In this document: piece by piece, positions 8,201 to 15,560 of the stretch
Layout: every line of letters begins with the position of its first letter
Numbering within the stretch: the stretch's first letter is position 1
From: Thermaurantimonas sp046299575
GTDB lineage: Bacteria > Bacteroidota > Bacteroidia > Flavobacteriales > Schleiferiaceae
NCBI RefSeq assembly: GCF_046299575.1
Contig: NZ_JBKBHX010000007.1
Coordinates: 1-64,000, forward strand
Length of the DNA stretch: 64,000 nt
Reading direction: 5' to 3'
Notes under the pieces: model-generated
Seen by the model: the letters and a program-made list of their open reading frames with translations, nothing else
What the model was told of the DNA's origin: nothing
Databases searched by the model: none
Translations under genes and position numbers: made by a program

Positions 8201-9166
8201 CTATAAATCTCCAGTGGTTTCAAGGATTTGATAATCGAGATTTCTATATTCTACTTTTGAAAACATCTGATTTTCATCTGTTGCCACATAAAGCAAACCT
8301 TTCACATAAATTTTGACAGATCCACGATCCCATCCTAAAAATGCGCCTTTTAGATATACACGAAAAATGCCATCACATGCTCGTGTTGTAAATAAGGTGT
8401 GTTGATATGGGTTTCCTATGCTGATTGTTTGAACTCCCTTGCTGTTATCGAGTACAAAATCATCGAATAGTTGGTTGCATATTTTTACTGCATCATTTCT
8501 CAAATATTCTTCAAAGTTTGCAACTTTTCTATTTAAATCTTTTGTGGCTTGTAAATTTCTTTGATTGTCAGCAATTTTATCAAAGCTGTTTCTAACTGTT
8601 TCATAATTGCTGTTTTTGTATATATGTGCATTAAAACTCACTTCAGTATTGAATGTTTCCAGATCATAAAAATCACTTTCAAATAACAATTTCATAGACT
8701 TAAATTCTTCCTTGATATTTTTCACATTTTCTATCAAAGTATTTATTTCCGGATGTCTTGTGAGCAGTTGACTTCCGTATATAGTATTAAATTCTTTCAA
8801 AAAATCATCTTGTTCCTTTATGGCTGCATTTATGTTGTGATACGTTTTTGTAGATAATTCTTCAAATTTGCTATTGTATTCGCTTATTTTATAAATATCT
8901 AAATGTCGATATAATTCATCGATATATTTGGTGAATTCTTCATAGCGTTTTGTATCTGGATTTTCGGCTAAAAATGTTTTAATCGATGAAATAATGTTTT
9001 CTATCTGTAAAGCTGAAGATTTTTCTGGATTTATTAGGATAGCCTTTGCTTGTTTTAATAGAATTTCTTCTTCTTTTTGTTGATTGTTACAAGCAAAAAT
9101 GAATATCAGGACAATTGTTGGAACAGGGAAAATTTTCAAGAAGAAATTTTTATAAATTTTTCTCAT
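8201..9166 (-). CDS. Lipoprotein of unknown function, helical
   Basis: 321 residues. The N-terminus is a long signal peptide with a lipobox ending at Cys26 (LIFIFACNNQ), so the mature protein should be lipid-anchored. The body is rich in Lys, Glu, Asn and Ile and looks alpha-helical up to about residue 230. A compact end (about 235-321) with short strands follows (KIYVKGLLYVATDE). I do not recognise the family. Its start overlaps the stop of the upstream RDD gene by 4 nt (ATGA), so the two are translationally coupled. Both genes are clearly more AT-rich than rnhB and its partners. Confidence 0.75.
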   Translation of the reverse strand: MRKIYKNFFLKIFPVPTIVLIFIFACNNQQKEEEILLKQAKAILINPEKSSALQIENIISSIKTFLAENPDTKRYEEFTKYIDELYRHLDIYKISEYNSKFEELSTKTYHNINAAIKEQDDFLKEFNTIYGSQLLTRHPEINTLIENVKNIKEEFKSMKLLFESDFYDLETFNTEVSFNAHIYKNSNYETVRNSFDKIADNQRNLQATKDLNRKVANFEEYLRNDAVKICNQLFDDFVLDNSKGVQTISIGNPYQHTLFTTRACDGIFRVYLKGAFLGWDRGSVKIYVKGLLYVATDENQMFSKVEYRNLDYQILETTGDL

Positions 9167-9636
9167 GCATTTTGATCTTTTTTAATTACTAAAATTACCT
9201 CCTTGTTTTTTTTACTTTTGTATGGATTTAGAGATCTTGTGGTTGTTACCATTGTATTTGGTATTGAATCGTGCCTACCTCTTGGTCTTGATGAAAGAAA
9301 GGATAAGGCATCAAAAGGAATTAATCTTGATAACATACGCCCAACGATTTGTTCGAAAGATGGTTTTTTAAATGTTCTTCTGTCGATTATTATGGTTTCA
9401 GTAATAAACTTACCAAAAGTTCTATTAAATACGCCTTCAAAGTATAAAACATAGGGTAAAAAAATGAACATGAAAATCGTAGGATATATATCTTTAAATG
9501 ACTCTCCTGGTGAAATTTCTGAAGCAATAAACATAGAAAAAATCAATATTGGAAATGTATCAATGACATAGCCGAAGAGTCTCCTCCACCATTCAGCTTT
9601 TAATGGTTTATTATTCATTAAGTGAATTTCTTCCAT
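9163..9636 (-). CDS. RDD family membrane protein
   Basis: 157 residues. The RDD family is named for Arg-Asp-Asp residues in its helices; here the first helix carries WWRRLFGYVIDTFPILIF (about residues 16-33), the typical arginine and aspartate placement. A second helix follows near 51-68 (IYPTIFMFIFLPYVLYF), and then the conserved GKFITETIIID strand. A polar basic tail follows the last predicted helix. The function of RDD proteins is mostly unknown; some have been linked to ion transport. The start may be the Met at residue 1 or 7. It is coupled to the lipoprotein gene by a 4-nt overlap. Confidence 0.8.
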   Translation of the reverse strand: MEEIHLMNNKPLKAEWWRRLFGYVIDTFPILIFSMFIASEISPGESFKDIYPTIFMFIFLPYVLYFEGVFNRTFGKFITETIIIDRRTFKKPSFEQIVGRMLSRLIPFDALSFLSSRPRGRHDSIPNTMVTTTRSLNPYKSKKNKEVILVIKKDQNA

Positions 9637-9817
9637 AAATTCTCTTTTTTTAGGCGCGAAATTATGTATGTTCTTGATTTTTTTTAGAAAAGATTAACAT
9701 TAATTGTTTATTTGTATCGAAGGTTTAATTTGCTTAAATTAGATGAGTGATAGGTCGTAAACTGCATATTTTCATTCAAGTTTTAAAAAGGTTTCCTTCT
9801 TTATTCTGAAGATTATC

Positions 9818-10423
9818 TTATCTTCTAAACAAATCAGGTTCGATGAATTTGCTTACAAATTTTCGACGGTGCTGGGGCGATATGCCTTCGCGCTGAAGGG
9901 CTTCGATGTGGGTGCGGGTAGGGTAGCCTTTGTTTTGATTCCAGTGGTAGTAGGGAAATTCTTCGTGTAACTGCAGCATAAGCCGGTCGCGGTATACCTT
10001 AGCCAGTATGGAGGCCGCGGCAATTGCTTGGTAGCGCGCATCGCCCTTCACTATGCAACGATGGGGTATATGCCAGCGGGGGAATCGATTGCCGTCGATG
10101 AGCAGCAATCCGGGCGCGACACTTAACTGTTCTATGGCTTTTTGCATGGCCAACAGAGAGGCATTTAGGATATTGATGCGGTTGATTTCGTCGACCGATA
10201 CTTCAGCGATGGCCCATGCTTTCGCTTTTTCGCAAATTGCGTCAAAAAGCCGTTCGCGCTGATTGGCAGTGAGCTTCTTACTGTCGTTGAGCTGTGAGAT
10301 GGGCTTTTCGGGGTTTAAAACAACGGCTGCAGCTACTACAGGGCCGGCCAGACAGCCACGACCCGCTTCGTCGCAACCGGCTTCGGGTACGTCAGTCTGA
10401 TAAAACTCAATCAACTCTCTCAT
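9818..10423 (-). CDS. rnhB: Ribonuclease HII
   Basis: Cleaves RNA in RNA-DNA hybrids and at single ribonucleotides in DNA. 201 residues. The active-site residues fit the family: GCDEAGRG gives Asp18 and Glu19, LLIDGN gives Asp110, and KGDARYQAIAAASILAKV gives Asp128. The last gene of a four-gene minus-strand run, its ATG overlaps the stop of the upstream glycosyltransferase by 4 nt. The start is fixed by that overlap and by the expected distance to the first catalytic aspartate. Confidence 0.96.
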   Translation of the reverse strand: MRELIEFYQTDVPEAGCDEAGRGCLAGPVVAAAVVLNPEKPISQLNDSKKLTANQRERLFDAICEKAKAWAIAEVSVDEINRINILNASLLAMQKAIEQLSVAPGLLLIDGNRFPRWHIPHRCIVKGDARYQAIAAASILAKVYRDRLMLQLHEEFPYYHWNQNKGYPTRTHIEALQREGISPQHRRKFVSKFIEPDLFRR

Positions 10424-11580
10424 TTTTCAACGGCTTCAAGTACCGTATTCCACAAGCGGTCAGCTGTATTTTTCCATGTAAAAAGCTCAGCTCTTTCAAA
10501 GCCTTTAGAAATAAGAGTACGACGCAGACTTTCATCTGAAGCAATTCTGTACATCGATTGTGCAATCAGTTCATAATCATTGGGGCTGCAATACAGGGCT
10601 GCATCACCACCCACCTCCGGCAGAGATGTGGCTGTAGAAGTAATCACCGGAACACCTGCCCTAAAGGCTTCTACCACCGGAATACCGAAGCCCTCGAAGT
10701 GCGACACAAACCACAGAGCCTCGGCTGATGCAAGTAACTGATTAAGCTCTTCTCCTTGCTTTCGTCCTACAAACAGTACTTTTTCGCGATGTTGCATAGC
10801 AAGGTATGTCTGATCCATGTGATGTGTCCAATGCATTTTCTCGCCCACGACCACCAGCCGGTAGTCTTCCATGTATTTCGAGCAGAAGAGGTCAAACGAC
10901 CGGAACAGTCCTTCAATATTTTTTCGTGGGTTGAAAGCGCCGATAAAGATAAAAAACGGCTTACCCTGGCTCACTTTGGTTTGAACAGCTCGTTTTTCGT
11001 CTTCGCTTATCGGCTTGAAAATTTCTGAAGCACCATTGTACACCACATGGATTTTATCCGAAGGCACACCATAGGTAGCTGTTAGATCATTCTTTGACCA
11101 CTGGCTTACAGTAGCAATTTTTTTTGCTTTGTGCGCAAAGCGGGGAAAAAAATAGCGATAATATTTCCGCACAAGGGGAGGTAGAAATTCAGGGTGATGC
11201 TCAAAGTTGATGTCGTGGATCACTGCAATCTGTGGGGTAGAGCAGTGGCGCAGGCTCATATAGCCATCCGGGCTTAGAAAAACATCGTGTGGATGTCGTT
11301 GTAAGTAAGTATGCACTGAATGCTCGAAATACCAATACCAAAGCAGCGGATGGCGCGCGGGTGGAAAGAGCTTAACAGGTGTGACGTTAGGGCCGAACAC
11401 AAATTCTTCATCCCACGGCCGGTCGAACAGAAAGGTAAACCGCACGTCGGGATATTTATCGGTGAGTATTTTCAGAGTATGATAGGTAAACCAGCCTATG
11501 CCCTCAAGCCGGCCGGGGAGTAGGAAGCGTGTATTGACAGCTATTCGCACCTGGAAATTTTTGGCAAGTTTATCACACAT
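10420..11580 (-). CDS. GT4 family glycosyltransferase
   Basis: Probably transfers a sugar from a nucleotide donor to a glycan or lipid at the cytoplasmic membrane. 386 residues with two Rossmann-like halves. The N-terminal half opens with RIAVNTRFLLPGRLEGIG, whose glycine-rich loop is typical of GT4. The C-terminal half has FIGAFNPRKNI and the donor-binding E-x7-E motif in HFEGFGIPVVEAF (about residues 296-308). The substrate cannot be told. It lies 3 nt downstream of a MacB-like permease and overlaps rnhB by 4 nt. Confidence 0.88.
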   Translation of the reverse strand: MCDKLAKNFQVRIAVNTRFLLPGRLEGIGWFTYHTLKILTDKYPDVRFTFLFDRPWDEEFVFGPNVTPVKLFPPARHPLLWYWYFEHSVHTYLQRHPHDVFLSPDGYMSLRHCSTPQIAVIHDINFEHHPEFLPPLVRKYYRYFFPRFAHKAKKIATVSQWSKNDLTATYGVPSDKIHVVYNGASEIFKPISEDEKRAVQTKVSQGKPFFIFIGAFNPRKNIEGLFRSFDLFCSKYMEDYRLVVVGEKMHWTHHMDQTYLAMQHREKVLFVGRKQGEELNQLLASAEALWFVSHFEGFGIPVVEAFRAGVPVITSTATSLPEVGGDAALYCSPNDYELIAQSMYRIASDESLRRTLISKGFERAELFTWKNTADRLWNTVLEAVEK

Positions 11581-11583
11581 CTG

Positions 11584-12846
11584 TCAGTTGCCCTGTCGAA
11601 TGGCCTCCACAGGATCGAGCAGACTGGCTGAGCGCGCGGGTGCGTAGCCTGAGATAAGCCCAATGACCACACTGATCACTACGCCTTGTACAACGTTTTT
11701 TGTGCTAAGGTAAAATGGAAACTCCAGAATACCGGCTACGATCAGCAGTGTGGCAAAGACCAGGACAAGGCCAATTAATCCGCCCACTAAGCATAGGGCA
11801 ACACTTTCTGTCAAAAACTGTCCGAGTATGAATCGGCGCGGGGCACCAAGGGCTTTGCGGATACCGATTTCTGAGGTGCGCTCCTTTACACTCACAAACA
11901 TAATGTTGGCTATACCAAACCCGCCCACCAAAATGGAAAATCCGCCTATGAAAATGCCCGCTACAGTTACAATCCGAAATATCTGATCAAGGCTTGAGCT
12001 GATGAGGGAGATTTCATTCAGGGCAAAGTTGTCTTCAACCCTTGGCTTCAGCCGTCGAATGGCGCGCATGTGTTGGCGTAGCTCGTCTTTAAACTCGGCC
12101 AACGTCACATTCTCGGGTGCGCGCACCATGATGAAGCTGCCGTTTATGGCATTTTCATTTACAAACTTTCTCCCAAAATTCACCGGAACTACAATGTTTT
12201 GGTCGTTGTCATTACCCACCAGACTTCTGCCCGTTTTTTCAAATACGCCAATCACAGTGAGTTTTTTTCCCTTGAGCTGAATGCGCTGGCCAACGGCATT
12301 CATCTGCGGAAAAAGTCCCTCAGCCACATCGTATCCCAATACACATACTGGTGCTCCCGAACGCGACTCTTGCTCGGTAAAGAAGCGTCCTTGCCAGATT
12401 TTGTGGTTCCAAAGAGCCAGATAGTCGTGTGAAGTAAAAAGCACAGTAGCCCCTTCTACCTGATTGCCCAAAGCTTTGGCTGTGGCTGAAATTCCAAAGG
12501 CATACACCATTTTGTCGTAATTGCGCACAAGGCGCGAGAGCTTTTCGAAGTCGTCATAGCGGGGCTCAGGGCGATTGAGATACTTCCACCACGGATATTC
12601 ACCACCACCGCCCCAGGGCCATTTCTGTATGTACACTACATTATTGCCGAGCTGCTGCACCGATTCGCGAATATTTCTTTCAAGGGAATCTACCATTGCA
12701 AACACGGTGATGATCGAATAGATCCCCACTGTGATGCCTAGCAGCGACAGCAGCGTGCGAAACTTATTGACACTCAGCGACCTTATGCCGGTGTGAATGC
12801 TTTCGAGCAGCAGCGGAAGGTTAGCGAGTAGTTTGTTTGGATTCAC
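11584..12846 (-). CDS. MacB/FtsX-type ABC transporter permease
   Basis: Membrane part of a type VII ABC transporter, which moves substrates through or out of the periplasm rather than across the inner membrane. 420 residues. One N-terminal membrane helix (about 28-50, RTLLSLLGITVGIYSIITVF) is followed by a large periplasmic MacB-like domain (about 55-280). Three helices close the protein (about 290-310, 340-365, 385-405), with the typical ERTSEIGIRKALGA segment between the first two. No ATPase gene is adjacent. The first 26 nt overlap the end of the upstream GT2 gene. Confidence 0.9.
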   Translation of the reverse strand: MNPNKLLANLPLLLESIHTGIRSLSVNKFRTLLSLLGITVGIYSIITVFAMVDSLERNIRESVQQLGNNVVYIQKWPWGGGGEYPWWKYLNRPEPRYDDFEKLSRLVRNYDKMVYAFGISATAKALGNQVEGATVLFTSHDYLALWNHKIWQGRFFTEQESRSGAPVCVLGYDVAEGLFPQMNAVGQRIQLKGKKLTVIGVFEKTGRSLVGNDNDQNIVVPVNFGRKFVNENAINGSFIMVRAPENVTLAEFKDELRQHMRAIRRLKPRVEDNFALNEISLISSSLDQIFRIVTVAGIFIGGFSILVGGFGIANIMFVSVKERTSEIGIRKALGAPRRFILGQFLTESVALCLVGGLIGLVLVFATLLIVAGILEFPFYLSTKNVVQGVVISVVIGLISGYAPARSASLLDPVEAIRQGN

Positions 12847-14002
12847 TTGTATTGCCTTTTTCAGTCACTTCAAAATGTGTGGCAGTCTTTTTATTGATTC
12901 GCAGTATGGAGCCGATCAATGCCACCATAGCTACCGGAATGTGTGCTATGGCGCGCAGCAGATCTATGTTGTATAGGCTGGCGGGTACCGATATAAGCAT
13001 GGCGGAGTAGTACAATACAGCGAGCAAAAGCCAATTGTACGTAAACCAGTCTGTAAAGTAATCTACTACACCCACTATACCCATGAGCCCAATTAGAAGC
13101 ACTTTGGGAATAAGTGCCATCTGAAAGCACTTGTCAAAATAGTCAATATTTCCTTTTAAAATCAAATGCTTCAGTCCATCCAGAAAATAGGTTCTGAAAA
13201 AGTAAAACTGCGCTCCAAGCCAGCGCGTGCGCTGCTTACCAAAGTTTTTTGTGGTCGATACCTTTTCGTCATATACATATGCGTTTTCGTAAAATTCAAT
13301 GGTTTGCCCATCTTTTAGCAACAGCATCTCGAGCAGCTTGTCTTCACCGGCGGTATCAGTGATTTGGGCCATGTACTTTTTGTACAGATTGTACTCGAAA
13401 ACCATTCCCGACCCGATTAAAGCCGATGAAAGGCCCATGTTTCTATGTCCTTTGCGGAAGATGTGATTGCCGATCTCCTCATTGGCCGCATCCAGTATGG
13501 CCATAGGCGTATTTTTATTTTTTGCAGTGCGGTGTGCTTGTATGATGTGATAACCGTTTCGAAAAGCATCTGACACTTTCCGTAAAAAAAAGTGCGCCAT
13601 CACATTGTCGCTGTCCAGTATCACTACGGCTTCCGGGGGGTCTTTTTCTAAATATTCCAGTCCCTTGTTTATGCTCTTAGCCTTGGTACTGTGCTCAAAT
13701 TTTACTTCCAACACTTCTACGCCTGTTTCTCTGAGCTTTTGCACGGTTTCGGGCTGAAAGGTGTCAGCAAGTACGATCACTCGGTACAACTCCCGCGGAT
13801 AATCAACCTCCAGCGCTTGTCGGGCTGTATCCACAATGATTTTGTCTTCTTTGTATCCTGGTATGAGCACGGCAAAGCGCGTGAGAGGCTGACCTTTTTT
13901 CATAATCAACTCATGTGGTGCAAGCCCGGCGACGGCAAAAATGAAAAAGTAAAATACCTGTATGCCAATGAGTACAAAGAGCAATAGTTCTACGTATTTC
14001 AT
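12821..14002 (-). CDS. Membrane-anchored GT2 family glycosyltransferase, processive type
   Basis: 393 residues with one N-terminal helix (about 3-25), a GT-A domain and three or so helices near the end. Visible motifs are PGYKED (nucleotide binding), ILDSDN (the DxD metal site, near 122-127), GEDKLLE (catalytic base region) and QRTRW (near 247-251), the form of the QxxRW motif of hyaluronan and cellulose synthase-like enzymes. It therefore could extend a polysaccharide and feed it across the membrane. First gene of the run GT2, permease, GT4, rnhB, and divergent from the gene at 14103. Confidence 0.87.
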   Translation of the reverse strand: MKYVELLLFVLIGIQVFYFFIFAVAGLAPHELIMKKGQPLTRFAVLIPGYKEDKIIVDTARQALEVDYPRELYRVIVLADTFQPETVQKLRETGVEVLEVKFEHSTKAKSINKGLEYLEKDPPEAVVILDSDNVMAHFFLRKVSDAFRNGYHIIQAHRTAKNKNTPMAILDAANEEIGNHIFRKGHRNMGLSSALIGSGMVFEYNLYKKYMAQITDTAGEDKLLEMLLLKDGQTIEFYENAYVYDEKVSTTKNFGKQRTRWLGAQFYFFRTYFLDGLKHLILKGNIDYFDKCFQMALIPKVLLIGLMGIVGVVDYFTDWFTYNWLLLAVLYYSAMLISVPASLYNIDLLRAIAHIPVAMVALIGSILRINKKTATHFEVTEKGNTSESKQTTR

Positions 14003-14048
14003 AGTGGGGGCAATTCAGCGGTTTGGCGATCGTTTTGTGTTTCTTAAA

Positions 14049-14088
14049 AAAGTCAAGCCCATACTAAGCTGATGGGCATTGTGACTTT
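14049..14088. promoter_or_regulatory. Two-part inverted repeat between divergent genes
   Basis: AAAGTCA (14049-14055) and GCCCAT (14057-14062) are mirrored by ATGGGC (14072-14077) and TGACTTT (14082-14088). This 40-nt imperfect inverted repeat sits in the 100-nt gap between the divergent GT2 and beta-propeller genes and ends 14 nt before the latter's ATG. It could be an operator or an mRNA hairpin. No T tail follows. Confidence 0.35.
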
Positions 14089-14102
14089 ATTTTGCCAAAA
14101 AT

Positions 14103-15230
14103 ATGCTTTTTCAAATGGTTAATATTCCCTTAGTCAAAATACTTTTTCTTTCCATTCTTGCATTTTCAGTCGTTGCTCAACAATCTCCCAAGTCTAAAGC
14201 TATAACATATCCCGGTGAAGTACACCTCAAAAACCTCCGCCAGCTCACCAACGGAGGCGATAATGCCGAAGCCTACTGGAGCTTCGACAACCGCAAGCTC
14301 GTCATGCAAAGCAACAATCCGGCATGGGGTCTTAAATGTGACCAGATTTTCTGGTGGGACATTCGTCGCGACAATCTCTTTCAATCTCGCCCTCAAATGG
14401 TCTCCACCGGCCGCGGGCGCACCACATGTAGCTTCTTCTTACCCGGCGATACGCTTATCCTCTTTGCCAGCACACACGAAGGGGGCGACGATTGCCCTCC
14501 CGAACCCGACCGCTCTATTGGCTACGTTTGGCCCCTCTACGACACGTATGATATTTACGTAGCTGATTTGAAGGGTAATATCGTAAAAAAACTCACTGAT
14601 CGCAAGGGCTACGACGCCGAAGCCACTGTATCACCGCGTGGCGACAAGATCGTATTTACCTCCGACCGTTCCGGCGACCTCGAGCTGTGGGTGATGGATA
14701 TCGATGGCTCTAATCCCGTGCAAATCACCAATGAACTCGGCTACGACGGGGGAGCCTTCTTCTCACCTGACGGCAGCAAAATAGTCTTCCGCGCCAGCCG
14801 ACCCAAGACTCCCGAAGAAATCGCCGAATACAAGGCCCTACTTGCAAAAGGTCTTGTAAAACCTTCCAATATGGAAATATTTGTCTGTAACGCCGATGGC
14901 TCCAACTTGCGGCAGGTTACTAATCTAGGCAAGGCAAACTGGGCGCCCTACTACCACCCCGACGGAAAGCGCATCCTCTTTTCCTCCAATCACCACAGCC
15001 CGCGCGGTTACCATTTCAATATATTTATGATCAACGAAGACGGCACCGGATTGAAGCAAATCACCTTCGATCCTACTTTCGATGCATTCCCTATGTTTTC
15101 CTGGGATGGCAAAAAGCTCGTTTTCAGCTCCAACCGAAACAACGGAGGCACTCGCGATACCAACGTCTTTATCTGCGATTGGGACGAAAAGGGTGATTCC
15201 CAAAAGTTTTTTAGGCGAAAGATGAAATAA
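14103..15230 (+). CDS. Secreted TolB/WD40-like beta-propeller protein
   Basis: 375 residues. A signal peptide (KILFLSILAFSVVAQQ, ending near residue 26) precedes a row of PD40/TolB-type blades. The repeats are easy to see: VSPRGDKIVFTSDRSGDLELWVMDIDG, then FSPDGSKIVFRAS, HPDGKRILFSSN and FSWDGKKLVFSSN, each with the Asp-Gly turn and a following strand. TolB-like propellers in this phylum often bind other envelope proteins or act as peptidase modules, but no catalytic domain is attached here. The function is unknown. A GC-rich stem-loop element begins directly after the stop codon. Confidence 0.85.
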   Translation: MLFQMVNIPLVKILFLSILAFSVVAQQSPKSKAITYPGEVHLKNLRQLTNGGDNAEAYWSFDNRKLVMQSNNPAWGLKCDQIFWWDIRRDNLFQSRPQMVSTGRGRTTCSFFLPGDTLILFASTHEGGDDCPPEPDRSIGYVWPLYDTYDIYVADLKGNIVKKLTDRKGYDAEATVSPRGDKIVFTSDRSGDLELWVMDIDGSNPVQITNELGYDGGAFFSPDGSKIVFRASRPKTPEEIAEYKALLAKGLVKPSNMEIFVCNADGSNLRQVTNLGKANWAPYYHPDGKRILFSSNHHSPRGYHFNIFMINEDGTGLKQITFDPTFDAFPMFSWDGKKLVFSSNRNNGGTRDTNVFICDWDEKGDSQKFFRRKMK

Positions 15231-15560
15231 TTTTTTTCTTTTTTTATTTGGGCGTGCCCCTGACAAGGCGCACCAGGCGCCTTCGTCAGGGTCGGCGTAC
15301 TACAGGGTACGCTTCGCTCCCGTGCTTCGGCACCGCTTCGCTTAGCCTCCGCACCGCGCTTTCGCGCGCCTTTCGCATCCCTCACGCGAAGTGCTTCTGA
15401 GAAGTGTCCTTCAAAATTCTTTTAAAAATCCAGTTTCTGTTGTTTTTGCAATTGTATTTGATCGATTCTCAGTGCTATATAAATCTTTTTTCTTATCAAA
15501 TCGCATTTAGAAATCTTTTCTTTGAACTAATGACTATTGAGATTCCTATTTTTACCTGAT
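15231..15560. other. 330-nt gene-free region with GC-rich element
   Basis: Lies between convergent genes. The first third to half is the GC-rich stem-loop element (15249-15395). The remaining 165 nt are AT-rich and show no clear hairpin, repeat or gene. Confidence 0.65.
15249..15395. repeat. GC-rich multi-stem-loop element
   Basis: A 147-nt block much richer in GC than its surroundings. CCTGAC plus AAGGCGC (15259-15271) pairs with GCGCCTT plus GTCAGG (15277-15290), leaving a single bulged C. GTGCTTCGGCAC at 15322-15333 is a four-base-pair stem with a UUCG tetraloop, and GCGCTTTCGCGC near 15357-15368 is another hairpin. The opening GGGCGTGCCCC is itself self-complementary. From memory, intergenic elements that begin in this way recur in Bacteroidota genomes, but I cannot verify this here. 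It may act as a bidirectional terminator or be a mobile or structural repeat. Confidence 0.6.

Noticed and set aside
15008..15385. 125-residue minus-strand frame across the GC-rich element
   Set aside because: Half of it is the stem-loop element and the rest is antisense to the propeller gene.
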